Shown here piece after piece: positions 32,273-47,200 of a DNA stretch of 64,000 bases. How positions within the stretch are numbered: the first letter of the stretch is position 1; every line of letters starts with the position of its first letter. Position numbers and translations under genes: made by a program. The notes beneath the pieces are model-generated. The model saw only the letters and a program-made list of their open reading frames with translations. It did not search any database and was not told the DNA's origin. This DNA is from Acridotheres tristis (taxonomy: Eukaryota; Chordata; Aves; Passeriformes; Sturnidae): NCBI GenBank assembly GCA_037013685.1, contig CM072888.1, positions 1,035,034-1,099,033 on the forward strand, in the 5' to 3' direction.

Positions 32273-35200
32273 CTGCAAAGAAGAAGACAGACAAGGTCAG
32301 TGCAGTACGAATGCCAGCCTTTGGGAACAGACAGCTGAATTTAAGGTAAGGCCCACATACAGATCATCTGAACGAGCTGGTCTGAACACTGCTCACAGCA
32401 GCAGGCAAAACCACCCATTTCACTGGTTCAGGAGCTCCAAGTATCCAGCCTTGGAGTCTCACAGAATCCTAAAACGTTTGGCTTGGAAGTGACCTGGTTG
32501 GAAGAGACATTAAAGCTCATCCAGTCCCATGCCCAGCCATGGGCAGGTACACCTTCCACTCAACCAGGTTGCTCCAAGACCTATCCAACCTGGCCTTGGA
32601 GACTTCCAGGGATGGGCATCCTGGTGCTTCACCCCAGGCTGTGACAGTACCCCTCAACTGCCATTGCAATAATCCAGGTGTTGCCACTGGGAGGAATTTC
32701 AGCATCTGTCTAACACCTGTAAGCACAGACACATCTCTGATGTTTCAGAGGAATAAACTTGCCTTGGTCCATATCCTACTCCTGGTGATGTCAGGCCCAA
32801 GCTGCCCCCAAAGGACTGGGCTCTGAGCAATTATTGCTGCAATTTAAGATTATTATTTACTCTATTTTCCACCACAGATATGGAAAAATGGGTTATTTCT
32901 CCTTGGCTACAACCCTCTGTGTTCCTCCCAGTAGCTCCAGGTCTTTCTCCTGGTCTGATTCCCAAACCAGCCCCCAGGGCTGCAGCCAGGAGGCCACAGT
33001 GGAGCCTTCAGGTCTCTCACAGCTTCTCCACTCCCCGTCCCAAGCAGTGCCAGGGGCTGGAGTAACTATGGAACCCACTTGTTCATAATCACCCTGGGAA
33101 GCAGCAACCCAGTGTAGGGAATGTCCTCCAAGTGTTTTTTAAGAATTCCCTGTAGGAACCTTGTGTTCTGAGGGGGAGCAGAGGTGCATTTGCCAGGTGC
33201 TTACCTTGGCATGGCGTGTGATTGAAGGAAGGGAATTGTATCAGCACGATGTGTGGCGTTCAAGGAATGTTGGTGATTTTTCTCCTGGGGAAGAAAGCCC
33301 TGCTGTCATTGCTGCAGCACCAACTGTGCCTCAAGCCCTGCCTCAGCTCCTCCAACCCACATCTATGGGCCAAGCCCTTCTCCTGTTAACTGCCACATGG
33401 ATTTACAGCTTGTTGAGCAAACACTCCATTCCCATCTCTCCTCTGAGGTAAAACCCCTTGGGGTGCCAACAGACCCCGTTTCCCAGGGGTTCCCCCCGGT
33501 TTTGGGCTTGACACTTACCTGGGACCTACACCCCTGAGTTACCCCGTGCTCACACTGTCACACCCTCATGGCAGAGCCACCTTTTCCTTAACTATTTTAG
33601 CCCTTAGGATGCTGGGAAAAAAGGCATCTGATCCTGAAATCTTGACTAACAATACTGAGGATGCAATTTGTTTTTAGTACATCAGGAATGTACTAAAAAC
33701 ACGGAATGAGGAGGATATGTGGTTGCCTGTGGCTGATTTTGGATGATGTGCTGACATCAGCAAAACATTAAGGATATCCAAATAGCCACAAAAATGTCTC
33801 CTTTCCAATGGTTTTGTTTCATAATCCCAATCTCTAAGTGTTTCTGTCCCTAAAAGCCACAGGGTAATGCTTAGCATTCCCTGAGGCATCTACATGCTAC
33901 CCAAAGGAAAGGGGCCTGGCTCCCAGCTCTTAAGCCCTATGGATAATTTAAGGATCTAAAGATCTGGGGGTTTAGGTCCTGCTCCTAGGAAGCACTATCC
34001 TGGCAGTAGCACTACTTTATTACTTGAGTTTGTATTTCTCCCCTCCCACCTCAGAAGAAAAGGGCATCTGACACCCTTAGTATGTTAAAAAGTCATCCCA
34101 AAGGCAAAACCACCAAGGTCAGCTGTGATTCCTCACTTAAAAGAGGAAAATGTAAAGTGGGAATGACTGAAAATGAAGATGAAATTCATCAGTTACAGCT
34201 ATTAACATGAGAAATTAAAACAAAAAAGAAGAGCACAAGCCACCTAAGAAGGGAAATATGTTAATGATCTCTGCCTGTGCAGCTTAATGACACAAATAAT
34301 TAATTACTCTGTTCAATGCTGATTTTTGCAACTGCTTGGCACCTAAGAGAACAAACAGTGACAGGACAGCGCTGCAAATCCAGAACACCAGGCTCAGTGG
34401 AAAAAAAAAATATCCCACCATCAGCAGGTTAACACCAAGGGGGAGAGGGAGAAGAGAGGAAGAGAGAGTGGGTGGCCAGGAGACCTGTCAGGAGCTGGAG
34501 AAAAGCACTTAAACTGGAGGCACCAGAAGGAACAACATTGATTTTGTAACCAGCAAAGGAAAAAACTCACAAAAGCAAAATCTGTCATAAAGCAGGGGCC
34601 TGGAAATTAAAAAGGAGAGGGAAAAAAAAAAAAGAACAAGAAAATACTTCTGAAGTGAAAGGTAAGGTTAAAAAATTTTTAAATCACTCTAAATATACAT
34701 ATATATATTTTTGTAGTGCAAGTCAGAGTCAAGCAGGCATGCAAGAGCTTAGTTCTACTCACTGTCAGCAGGTTTGCTATCACTTAGGAAAGGCTCCTGC
34801 TCCATGATGTCCATTGGTATTTTAATACTTGGGACTTTTTCTGAGTAGGGGCAGTCAGACTGTGAAAGAAACGTGTGAAAGGTCTTAGAATATTCCCACT
34901 GCTCTCTCTCTTATCATCTCCCACACATTAAAATTATCCTTCACATAGTTCTGTAGGAACAGGTAAAAGTAAAGAAGGAAAAAGAGAAAAGCATCCTTCA
35001 GCTTAGCTGCCTGATTGATTCCACTGGTTCCCCACTGCACCCCACTTCCCTTCATATCCTCATGCTCCAAAAATAAAACAGACTGACAGAATCATCTTGT
35101 GGAATTATGAATTGTAATAAATCTCTTCCTTCCCCACCCCATCCTCTTAAAAGACACCGCCACATTCTGTCTGGAGTCGGCTGCAGGAAACAGAGATGGA

Positions 35201-38200
35201 AAATGCATTTGTGGGCAGACACAGCAGGGCACTGGCTGCTGGGAAAGCATCCAAACCCTTTATCCTGCTGGAATTCTTGTCAAAGCCCTTGGTTATTCCC
35301 AGTTGCTCTATAGGGCCCAGCTATGACATGGCAGAGGTTCCTTCTATCAGATTGGCTCAGCTCCCTCTTTAATGCAAGTGCAGTCAAACCCAGTCTCAGT
35401 TACATCTCTGGTTCATCAGCTCCCGAGCTCTTGGAAGAACTCTGTAACTCTGGCCCAGCCAGAGAAAACAGCAACCAGGTCAGGAGGAGGCACAGGGAAA
35501 AGCCAGGGTCCCCCAGGGCTGGGGTACCAGCAGGATTTTACACCCCACTGCCTTCTATCACCCACCTACCATCTATCTATCATCTGCTTAGTAGGAGGTG
35601 CTTGGAATTGCTTTGCTTTTTTAAAAATAAAGGGAACCCCTCATAGCCTAGGTAAGGCTGATACTGCCTAACTTGGCACAGAAAGGAAGGTGGGATTTGC
35701 CAGAAATGTTGGGACATCTTTGCTCCTGAAGAGAACTAGACCCACAACACCAGGGTGGAGGGAGGAGACCTTCCAGCCAGGGCAGGAAAACACTAAGGAG
35801 GCCAGAGAATGGCTCTCCCTGGATTATTATTCTTATTTTAAATTTATTTTTTAACATAACTGATATCCAGTGCCTTATTTCATACTCCAACAGCACAATG
35901 TTTCCTCGGGACTATTTTTATGAGGCTGAGGGACAAGCATAACTCAAAGCACAAGCAACACCCAGCAGTTCCCTTGGCTGAACTCCAATCCACGCACTGC
36001 CCTCCAGATCCCACATGATTAACTCTGGGGGGATATTTCTGGAAGGGAAAGTGTGAAAATAATCCAACCAGTAATGCCCAGTACTGTATGTTCAGGAAGC
36101 TGGTAAAAGCAAGTGCTGAAAAAAACCAGCAAGAGTTAAAAACCAATATTTTGCATAAAATGTCTTACCCATTAGATTAACTAGTGTACCTGGAATTGAG
36201 GAAAAGCCTGGGAAGAGAGGAAATATCATAAAACACACTGGAGAGAGGGAAGCCAAGGCTCGGGATACGACGCTGCTGGATTCACACCAGTCAGGAGGAG
36301 GGGATGGAGTCAAACCTTTGCTGATTACTCAGTAGGGTCTCTTTTAAAAATTTCATTTTGGTTTGCTCAAAGGTGCTAAAGAAAACCCTCACCCTGGGAA
36401 CTGGAGGAATGATGGGACAGGGCAGCTTGCTGTCTGAACTAAAAGCCAATCCTGCCAGCTGTTTTTCCTGCTGTGATAAAGTGGGATTCTTTCCCAGCTT
36501 TAGGTGACCTTACCTCTCCCTACACCCAGGAAAGGCCCTTCTTCATGGACATGAGCAGAAGAGACACCATGCTTAGAACTCACCATGGAGTGTGTTTAGC
36601 ACTTCAATATAAATTTAAAGGATTTGAGTTAGACCCGAGCAGGAGAACATTTCAAGGCACCAAGGCTACATTTCTTCTTCTTAGATATATAATACAGGAG
36701 GAAAGAGAACTGTCAAAGGCACATGGGTCTGGTCTAGCCAAGCCACTTTTCACTATTTAGGGCATGCTGCCACCTGAGGGAGGGAGGACCAGAGTGTACT
36801 GCAGGGGGCACGGATGCTCAGGAAACATTTAGGCGATGACTTTTTACCAACACAAAGAAGTTTTTCCTGCAATGTGACAAATCACATCTATTTTGTGCTT
36901 TCCAAAAGAGCCATTACAAAAATTCTTTTAAAAAACGAAAGCCAGTAGGACCAGAACTGCTGGTGAAAAGCATTCTCCTCCTAAAATGTAAGAGACAACG
37001 AAGGGGAGAAAGGCGTAGGAGGGAAGCTGGAGGAGGCAGGGTGATGAGAGGCATTCTAGCAAGGGGCATGACATCTCAGCAGGTACCTGGTGCTCTTGGC
37101 AAGTGTGATTTCATTCCTAGCAATGCACACACCACCCACCATAGGCTGGAAAAGGGAAGGCAGTGTAGGAATTAAGTTTTCTTTGGGACCCATTTGCTGC
37201 AGCAGCACAAGACCAAGCTGTCAGCTCCACAAGTGGCTGGAACATGTCCAGCCTCAGCACTGGGCAGGGCATGGAATGTGCCAGGGGTTAGCTGCCTAGG
37301 AAGGAGGAATGTGACATGAGCAGGAAGCTCCTTACATCATCATTGTCACTGTCCATACTGCCCTTCTTCTTTTTCTTCTTCTTTTCATCCTCTTTCTTCT
37401 TCTTGTCCTTTTCTGGAATGACGTCGTCAAGAAAGCTTAAGTCATGCTGGGAAAAGAGGTAGTCCATGGCTTTTCTGACTGCCACCAGGGCCAAGATCTG
37501 CAAAGGCAGAGAGGGATTCCCAGTCACATTTTACCTCCCATTTGGAACACTGCATTCCTCTCAGTTCTGCTTCTAAGCCCACACTCCTGAATTTTGGCTG
37601 TAAATGAACATGCAAAGAAGGTGGGGAACACCTGGGACATCTCTCAGCTTGAGAGGTTGTGCTGTGACTGCCTTATTTCAGAAAAACAGAAGCAGTGGAC
37701 ACAAAACAGTATCATAATCACTCAGTACTCTTGTATTAGTAAATAAATAGAAAAAATGAGCCCTTTCATTTCCTTTTGGAGGCAGGTTCATGGGACAGCC
37801 TGAGTATTAAAACCTCACCACTTGCCCAGTTGAACTCTTAGGAAAGCAGACGAGTGCCAGTCCATGCCCCAGAGTTTGCAGAATAAAGTTGACTGGGATT
37901 GTGGCAGCAGGAAACTGGAGTAAAAGCTTGCTCTGTGCAAGACTGCAATGAAAGCACTGGGAAAAAAGGAAGGGACATGTGTGAAATGGGTGCTTACACG
38001 GACACCGGGTCTGACACCACCAGCAGAGGCCATGACATCCCACAGAGGCTTTGCCAATGGGTCCATCAGCAGGCTGGAAGCCGTAACCTATTCCCAGCAG
38101 GCTGCCTTCAAGGCCAGCTTTGTCCCAAGCAATCGTGACCCACAGCACAAACAATTCCCAGGAACAGACCTCAAGCTTTGACTTGCGTAACTTAAGACGC

Positions 38201-41200
38201 GATGACGGACACGAGGAAATCCTCAGGGGTGGAAAGATGCCATGCAGACACCCCAGAGGATCCCACTATGAACCACTGTGCTGAAAATACTTTTCCTCCA
38301 AATAAACAAGGAGCTGGCTATTGGCCAAACCCTCACAAAATGAAGTTTGCGGTTTTTTGCTGATGAGGGCAGAAAATTGAGCTTTTGCCATCATATCCAG
38401 CACCATCAAAGCTGTGGCTGTGCCTTCCCTGAGTCTGCACCATTCTAACAAGCTTTCACAGTCTTGGATTTCACTCAGATTCTAATATGGGCAAAGAGAT
38501 TTTAGATTCAGCTTCCAACACCAGTGCAACACAGCCATGCACAGAGAATTGCGATGGAAAGCCACGTCAGTGGGAATTACTGATTTTTAACATCTTTTAC
38601 AGGAGCACGAGTCTCAGCACCAACATTTCGAGGATGTTTTTACTTGCATCATCTTTTCTCATATCACCACCTTGTTCTTTACCTGGGTTCCTCCCTCCCT
38701 CCTTCTCTCCCTTAAATAAGAACTGCAGCTCCTACCTGCCCCCACAACTGAGATTTTACTTGTCCCTAAACTTGAAATTGGGTGATCTGGGGCCTAACAG
38801 TGTCTACAGCTCTAGTAATAACATGAATAATCACCCACTGATGGTGTAACAATATTAGTGTCTTTCTACTTGAGTTCGAGGAACAGAGACATTCCCTTCC
38901 CTTTGGCACCCCTCTTAGCACTGAGCTTCCTTCTTGGTTTTGTCAATTTGTGCTATTTAAAAGCCAGGAAGATATTTTGTATCTTGTAGCTGGCGTGGAC
39001 TAAAACAGAGAAACGCTGCCCCTCTCCTTGGTCCATGCAGCTCAAGGAGAAACCACAGCAAATCTAACCTTGGCAGCCAGGAACAGTCAACACTAACTAC
39101 ACCTTCCTGGGAAAAAATTAACTTTCCAGGCTCATTTTTCTCCAGAGGATTTATGTAAAGGCAGCCATGGCCGCACTGACCCCATGCAGTCCTACAGGAG
39201 TGCCATGAGTGGAGCCCTGAGCCAAAGACCCAGCAGGGAGAGGCTGGATTGACACATTTACAGCAGTGTACAAGCAGAGGAGGAGCAGGCTGGGGTGAAA
39301 GTGGGGGATGTGAAGGAGAGCATCACCTACCATGACAGGGAATATGATAGCAGCCACGGTGGATTTGAGGATCCAGAGGAGGGCCAGGCACACCACCTGC
39401 AGGAAGGTGAAGAGGTGGACCCTGCGCAGCGGGACGTGGCGCAGGTAGATAAAGTCAGGCTGGTGTTTTAGAGGCATCAAGAGCAGCTTCAGACGATCCA
39501 TGAACTGGAAAAGGAAAACGACGAGATGTTGAAACGAAACCCAGGATGCACAAAAGAGAGAAAACAAGATGAATACCCAAACCAGGATCAGCATCACACT
39601 CTGAGGCATTTCCTCCCTTTCCCTGCTCCTGCTGAGGAAGACATTCAGCCTTCAGGAACAAGGCTTTTGTTTTCCCCAAATAAATCAGGAGCAGGGGTCA
39701 ACGGGGGTGAGGGCAGACACTGCATTGCCAGAAAACAGAACAGCACCTCACCAAAAAGCAAGGAAGACAGGCAGCTTTCCCAGCAGTGGCCCTTTGCCCT
39801 GTGCTGGACCGGATGGACTTGGAGTTTAACCAAAAGGGGCATTTCTCATTGAGTAAAGAACACTCTTGATCCCAGTCTCCCCACCACCTGGGTCGGGAGC
39901 AGGGGAAATCCCCGACAGGACAGCCAGCCCGGGGCCAGCAGGACAATCCCCTCGTTGTCCCCTGCCAAAGCACGGGCTCCCTGCCCACTGCTGGGACCAG
40001 ACAGAATCTGCACCAGTGAATGGAGGCTGGAGCTGTTTTACAGAACAGGAGGGAATTCTGGGGCTCACAGAACAGGCAGTCCTTCCCCTTAGGGCACAAC
40101 CCAGCACGAAAAAGAAAGGCCACAATTAACAGGGTGCCAGAAAGCAACAAAACCACTTCCAGCCTCCTTGAGACAGCTACAGGAGCTGGGCAAGAGAATG
40201 GCTCCTTACATAAGATTTCCTCAACGACACAGAGAGGGGCTTGGCTTCCCCTCCCTGGAGAACAACATCCCTGCTCCTTAGCATTGAGAAATAACCCCGC
40301 TGCCATAAATCATCCTGCTTGTTTGCCTTCAGCCTGTGGCAGAGGAGCCAAACTACCCTCGCAGTGAGCCCAAGCTGGGGCAGAAGCCTGTAGAATCCTG
40401 GAATGGTTTGGGTTGGAGGGGATGCTAAGGGGATCCTCTTGTTCCACCCCCTTGCCACGGGCAGGGACACCTTCCACCAGACCAGGGCTCTAAGCCCCAT
40501 CCTGGTTGCCCCAGATGGACCCAGGTCTTCACAAAGCACCCCCCAGCACCAACAGTGCCCACCTGACCACTCTGCCTTGGTCTGCCATCGCAGGACACCC
40601 AGGCTTGTGGGTTTCTTGGGAAGGAAGAGGAGGCAGTGAAGGAGAAGGGTAAAGCTGGAGGGCTGTGGAAGAAGCCCTGTGCTGGTTAATGACTCACCTG
40701 CACACCGTTGAGGGATGCAACTCCCATGTAGAGGAAGACACCGTAGAGCACAGGCATGGGAATGAACTGCAGGACAAGAGCAGGAGAGCCCAGGTGAACA
40801 ACCTCCCTGTACACCACACACTGTTAACACATGGTGGGACAGCATGCCCAGCTGCTCATCAGTTCAAACTGCACCCCTGAGTGCACGACACGGAGCAATG
40901 AAGCCATAGAAATAATAAAGCAAAAGAAAGATGAAAAAACAACAAATCCTTCTGCTGTGTTTTGAGAGACACAAGGACATTTGTGCAATCACACTCTCCC
41001 ACTTCACCAGGACTTGGACATCTTGTCAAGAACCAGAGGGAATGATGTCAGTCACTCAGCAAGTTAAGGAACAGGTGGGTAAATGTGTTCCAGTGAGCTT
41101 CAAGCTGCTTTTCACCTCTGATTTGTGGTGCTATCAGAAGCAGAAGGCAGAGAAGAAGAAAAGGCAGCACGACCCTTAGTTTGTGCTATACCCTGTTTTC

Positions 41201-44200
41201 CCAGACAACAGGTGACAGAACAAGAATAAACAGAGTCAAGTTGTGCCAGGGGAGGTTTAGGTGGGATATTAGGAAAACACGTTCATAGAAAGGGTTGTCA
41301 AGCCCTGGAACAGGCTTCCCAGAGCAGTACTGGAGTCACCATCGCTGGAGGAATCTAAAAGCAGCACTTGGGGACATGGTTTAGTGGTGACTGGCAGTGC
41401 TGGTGGGACTGCAGTGCTGGTGGGACTGGGTGATCTTAGAGAGCCTTTCCAATTGAAACAATCCTGTGATTCCATGTTCAGTCCAGCTGGGTAAGCCATG
41501 CAAATCCATGCAGAAAGGCTGTTCTTTGGAGTCCTTCAGTGACAACAGTCATGCCAACCCAATCTCTGCCTGCTCTGTCTCTTACACACATTAATTCAGA
41601 ACTACTCCCAAATACGGAACTATGACTTCCCTTCTTCGTTGCCAGGATGTGTCCTTTCAAACATCACTTTCTGCTCCCTCCAAGTGCTAAGTGCTGCCCA
41701 TTCCTCCACATCAGGCACACCTGCCTTTGGGACTGAGGAAGGTGCAGGGGAGCACCAGACAGGCTCCCTGGAATGAGTCTCTGTCCCTCACCACCGAAGT
41801 GGGCAGCCAGCCTGGCATGTCAGAACAGGGATGCTTGGAACAAAGCACAGGTAGGAGCTGAATAACGGCCTTGGTGGGATTTACTGGTGCCCAGGGAGGA
41901 TGGAATGAGCTCCAAAGGATAGTCTCTCGTGCAGTGCCAGGGGGCTGCCACTGAATGGCAGCCACAGCCAGGCCATGGCACCCACTGCTCTTACATAGCA
42001 CTGCTGCGCTGGGAACTCTCCCCTTCCAGCCTTTGCACTGAGCTCATGAAAGAGGCAAATAACCCGGCAGCTATCCAATGTTTTAGCACATTCCCCATCA
42101 CCTTGTTCATCGTTTCCAGCAGGCATTTCCCTGGGGGCACACGAGCACCAAAGCCACCCAGCCATACACTATCCAAAGCCCCTCTGCCTGCACTTTTCCT
42201 TCCTTCCTGAGTCTCACTGCCCATCACCTCCTGCGAGCTTCTTAACTGCTGACTCGTCCTTCTCTTGGACTGATTTGCTCCTCTGACAGAGCTGTGCTGA
42301 TATTTCCCATTTGAAGGTAAATGCTTTTCTGCAGCGTGGGGTCTGCCAGCACCGTTGTGAGAGGGACGGGGACCCAAGTGGGTGGTTCACAAAGCTGTAG
42401 GTGACCATGGGATTCAAAGCCCTCACTGGATCTGAGGGATGAGACACGACACAATAGTAGCTACAGTAAGCAAGAGTTGAGCTTTCCAGCTCATTTTCAC
42501 TGCTCTGTTCTCCTCCCCATCTATTTATTTCCATGGGGTTTTTAAAAGTAAGAAACATGTCTGAATATTATTTCACCCTTCCATGATGATTAATCCTGTA
42601 GATCACCCTGAGGTGAAACCTCAGTACCTGAGCCTGCAGAGCAGCAAGTGGTGCTGTCATTTGGAAGACTTTCTCTTGGCCAAGTATTCCCTAACGATGG
42701 GAGTGCTGGCTTTGGTGCTCCAAGCAAAGCTGCTGCAGGCCAACAGCACTAAAACTGTATTTATAGGAAAGTGCCTGTCACCCTCCTAGCAGGGCCAAGG
42801 ATGTTTCTGTGGAGATCTGCCTTGGCTGAGCAGAAACACCACCACCATCCAAAACCAGCACAACCACAGCAAAGCCCTCAGAAAACAGAGCTGGGATTAT
42901 TCAGTGGATTGCCTGCTTTATTAAATTTGGGATTGTCAGCATTCAATTTGCCGCTGGCAGGAGAAGACTGAAATGTTCTGCAATGCGTTTAACAGTGCAG
43001 CTTTCTCCAGCAGGACCCTGCCACTGGAATTTGCTAAAGGTTCTGAAATCCTGCCAGGTCCTTCCTGCTGGCACGTGGGCCAGCAGCATGCTGACTTATC
43101 CTCAGGCGTCCTCCAGTGAGGATCTTCCCCACACATTGTCTTAGGGGAAGCACAGACGAATAATTATTGACTGAAGCAATGACAGGGGAAGTAACAGACC
43201 CCAGTGGAATAGAGGAAGAGGGATCTTGCAGGGAAAAGTCACAAACTACAAAACAGGATTATCCCAATCAGGCATTAAATTAAAGGCACGGAAATGCCTG
43301 TTTGTGTGGAGGTGGAACCTGTTACCCAAAACACCAAAATTCGAGCTGTACAAACAGCCTTAGAAATGAAGAACAGGAACACACTGGCTTGGAAAGCCAC
43401 TGTCCCCACTCCCTGCACAGGCAGCATCGCTGCTCCCTGCCTGCCGCCTCCTGCCAGGCTCACACTGCACTGTGCCCCACAGCTCCTGCACTATCCAAAA
43501 GCTCCTCTGCAGCCTCCAGAGTCTCCTGCAGACACCCATCTGCTCGGTCCCACAGGTACAACCCACGGCGCCGCTGCTCTGCCATCCTCTGCTCGTACCA
43601 TCAGCCTGGGGATCCATGGATCACAGCTCCTGCAGCTGACATCTCCTGTTGGACACCATGTCCGTGCTGGGCACCAATTCCATCACTATCCCCAGAGAAG
43701 GCAGCATCCTCCACAAGACAGGCATAAGCAGGCTTTCCAGTTTCCTTCTACAATCTGATGATCTAAGGATGCATTTCTCCATGGCTACCTGCCACCAAAT
43801 TTCTGGTCTTGGACAATATCAACCTACCTAGATCAAATGGTCCATCAGCAGCACATCTGTCCAGAGCCTTGGCTAAACTCACAGGAAAAAAAGGTTCAGG
43901 AGATGAAGAAATGCCATTTAATTGCACTGCTTCCTCCAGAAACATGTTTTCCATACTCTGAGCTTTATCCAGAATATGTTTTCCATAAAACACAGGCCCA
44001 GTAGAGGTATAAAAGAAATCATAAAAGAAAAGAGAACTTAAATTTTATGCAAACATGGAGAAATAATCTTAAAATTTAAAAGACCACAGTGCCCAAGAAC
44101 CCCAGCCCTGAACTTGGTCGCTATTCTAGCACACTACAACGATGCTGGCGTTTCCTTCCAAAGGGTTTGGAGGAGAACTGTGAACAGTCCTTACCTTCAG

Positions 44201-47200
44201 GATGGGAGCCATGAACACAGACACCCCGGTCAGGATGAAAACAATGACTCCAGTGACTCTCTGCTCCCTGAAACAACATCACTGAGTCAGGACCACAAGT
44301 ACTTAACACCAACAGGAGTCCTCAAAACTCATTTTTGCAGCCACAGTTTTAATCCAGCAGCACCAAGCAGGTGGCTGGATCCTGGCCAAGACCTCTCTTT
44401 GAAACCCCCTGATAATTTTATTACACTGTTTGGGGATCAACACAGCACTGCAACTGAGCCTGGGGCAGTGTGTTTGCAGGTTAAACACTGCAGACTGTGC
44501 TGCAGCACTCCCAGGTCCCTGCACAGCTGCACTCTGAGCATGCACAGAGGCAATAAATCATCAGCCACACGTTGTGAGTCCTGCCCACAGCACTCCAACA
44601 GCCGAGGACATCATTCAGACCTTCATGGGGTGCTGAGCAGGTGCCTTCAGCAGCACCCACAGGGCTTCCCACATCCAAAAACACCTCGGCCAGTAATATT
44701 TCAGAACACTCAAAGTCAGGCCATAAAATTTCCATTTAGTTACCTAAACAAGCAGCCTGGTTTCCAGGAGTAATCCAATCGGAAGCACTTCAAACCATTT
44801 AATTAAGGCAACCAAACACAGGAAAAAATGCTTCATTAAGTAGTGCTGGTTGCACTAGGTATGACAGGTGTGTATGTTTGACCATTACATTTGCTAAGGA
44901 ATTTGTTTCATTTCCCTGGATAGAGAAATATGCAGGAAATTTATTTCCTTTAACACAGGAACACTGTGTCTGATGTGGCCAAATAAACTTTGGAAGTCAC
45001 ATGGGGGCTCGCCCAAGGAATTGGCTTTGGAAATAGGGAGAAAGCAGCACAAAATTCTTTGTACAAAAGGATTTTGCAGGCAACCACGGTAATGAAGTCT
45101 TCCTACCTCACTCCCAAAAACTTGGGCTGTTCTCCAGGGGCTGAGGTCTCTGTCTCCATCTTCAAGCTGTCGATGTGAGCGATGGAGATGACAGTGGCAG
45201 CCACGTACCAGGGCAGCCCCATAAAGGAGCAGACAATCATCAGAATGGCCACCCAGAACAAATCCAGATGATATCCAGCACCTTTCTGTGGAGGGAGACA
45301 AAGAACCTTCAGCTGAATTGTTCCAGATGCCTATGGAGCAGGGCAGAGGCACACCAGACAGGCAGCATTTCCTTCTGCAACACCCTGGCCAACAGAGCCA
45401 AACAGCAGAAATACATCAGATCTTGGGAACAGCATAAGGAAGCATCTCCCTCAGGACATAACCCCAGGCTCCTTCAGGAGTGCAACAAGAACAGTTGAGG
45501 TCTCATTCCCTACCCAAAGGAGAAAGCTGCCCTCATTCTTGACTCCCTTTCAAACACCTCTGATCCTCTATTTTTAAAATCCTTTAATGAAATAAAACAG
45601 GAAATCCAGCAGTCACAATTGCCAAGAGAAGAAGTGAAGAAACAAAAGAGCCACCAAGAAAAGGGATCTTCAGAAAAACAGCGGACAAACCTCTAAGGTT
45701 TGCTATTTTAAAACAGATTAACCTTTATTAAATCCTATTCAATTTGATTTCATTGGAAAAAACAAATGATCCAAGCCTAGGATGACCCAGGAGGCAGAAC
45801 AATCCAGCTTCTCTTGAACAGTCCTCACTGTTTTCCTCACACGTGTGCTGCTTACCTTGGCTGGCTGGTGGCACCGGGATGGGCACCCAGCAACACCCTG
45901 CCAACACTTCAGCAAGGAATGAGCAGAAAAAAACACCGTTTTTCCCACAGCACATCTTGTACATAGAAGTGCTCTTTTGTGTGGAACAACAGGATGGGAC
46001 TTGTGAACCCTCAGTTCCACAAAATACCATACTCACATCATAACAAAGGAAGCAGGGAATACATTTTTTTACATCAAACAGTACTTTGCTGGAGTGTTTA
46101 TAACTTTGTTACTAAAAAAGTACAGCCAGTGCTGACAGCAAAAACAGTTATGAACCATTCAGTGGCTCACAAGCTGCAGAGATGAGGGGCCTCTTCTTCA
46201 TGAGGGAAGAGCGAATATTTTCTTAAATAAAGAAATTATTAAATTTAAGAAAATGCTATGTCTGCTTGGTTAGGTGCAGGACATAGATATAAAACTGTTT
46301 AGCTATCTCTGAGGAACACAAGAGCCCAGTATTGAATTTATCTGCCCAGATCCAGGAGGCAAACAAGGATGTTCTGAGCAGTTTTTTTAAACCCTCAGCC
46401 AGCAGTCATCACTGTGCACAAGAAACCCTTGCCATGCCTTGGTACTTGACTCTCTCCTCCAGGCTGGGCTCAGGATGGTCTTCAATTACACGTTACTTGT
46501 CTCATGTTTACAGTGATCACAGGAATTGAAATATCCTCCTCTTTTCCAAGCAGAAGCTCCCTTCCCATTTCCCACAGCTCTCCCAATAACTGGTGAAGCA
46601 GGTATCTAAATAAAGACCCACTATCACCTATGTTTTGAGGGAGCCATTACTCCCACGGGTCAGACCACTTGAAACATGGCCTGTTAGCAGGAAGGGAGAG
46701 TCTTCTTTTACAGGAATCTAATATTTTTCAATAGAACTGACTGTGCAGGGAAAGGAAAAAAACCTTACAGGCATGAAAAACTGCATAGCACTGGTCTGGA
46801 AAGTTTGTTTTAAAAACATGACTACATCTTAGGCTGTTACATATCAGCTCTTCTTTAAATAACATCCAACTGGGGCTATGCCCTTGGAGTGTCCCAGATC
46901 TCTCCAGCTTATTGCTCATATGTGACAGCACTGTGCAGCTTTGGCCACAAAGCCACTTTTCCTGCTTAGAACCAGCAGCCAGTGACAGGGAATCAGCTCG
47001 TGTCCATGAGGGAGGAAGGTGGCAGGAGCAAAAACCAAACCCTGCACGTGCTCCAGGCACAAGGCACACCCACCTTGAGCTTGTGCTCCTTCCTGTTGAC
47101 GATGACGGCGGTGATCTGCTGGTCCATGAAGATGAGGATGGTCACCAGCAGGGCAGGGATGGCTGCTGCCAGGTACACCCACCACGGGTTGCCTCCAAAA

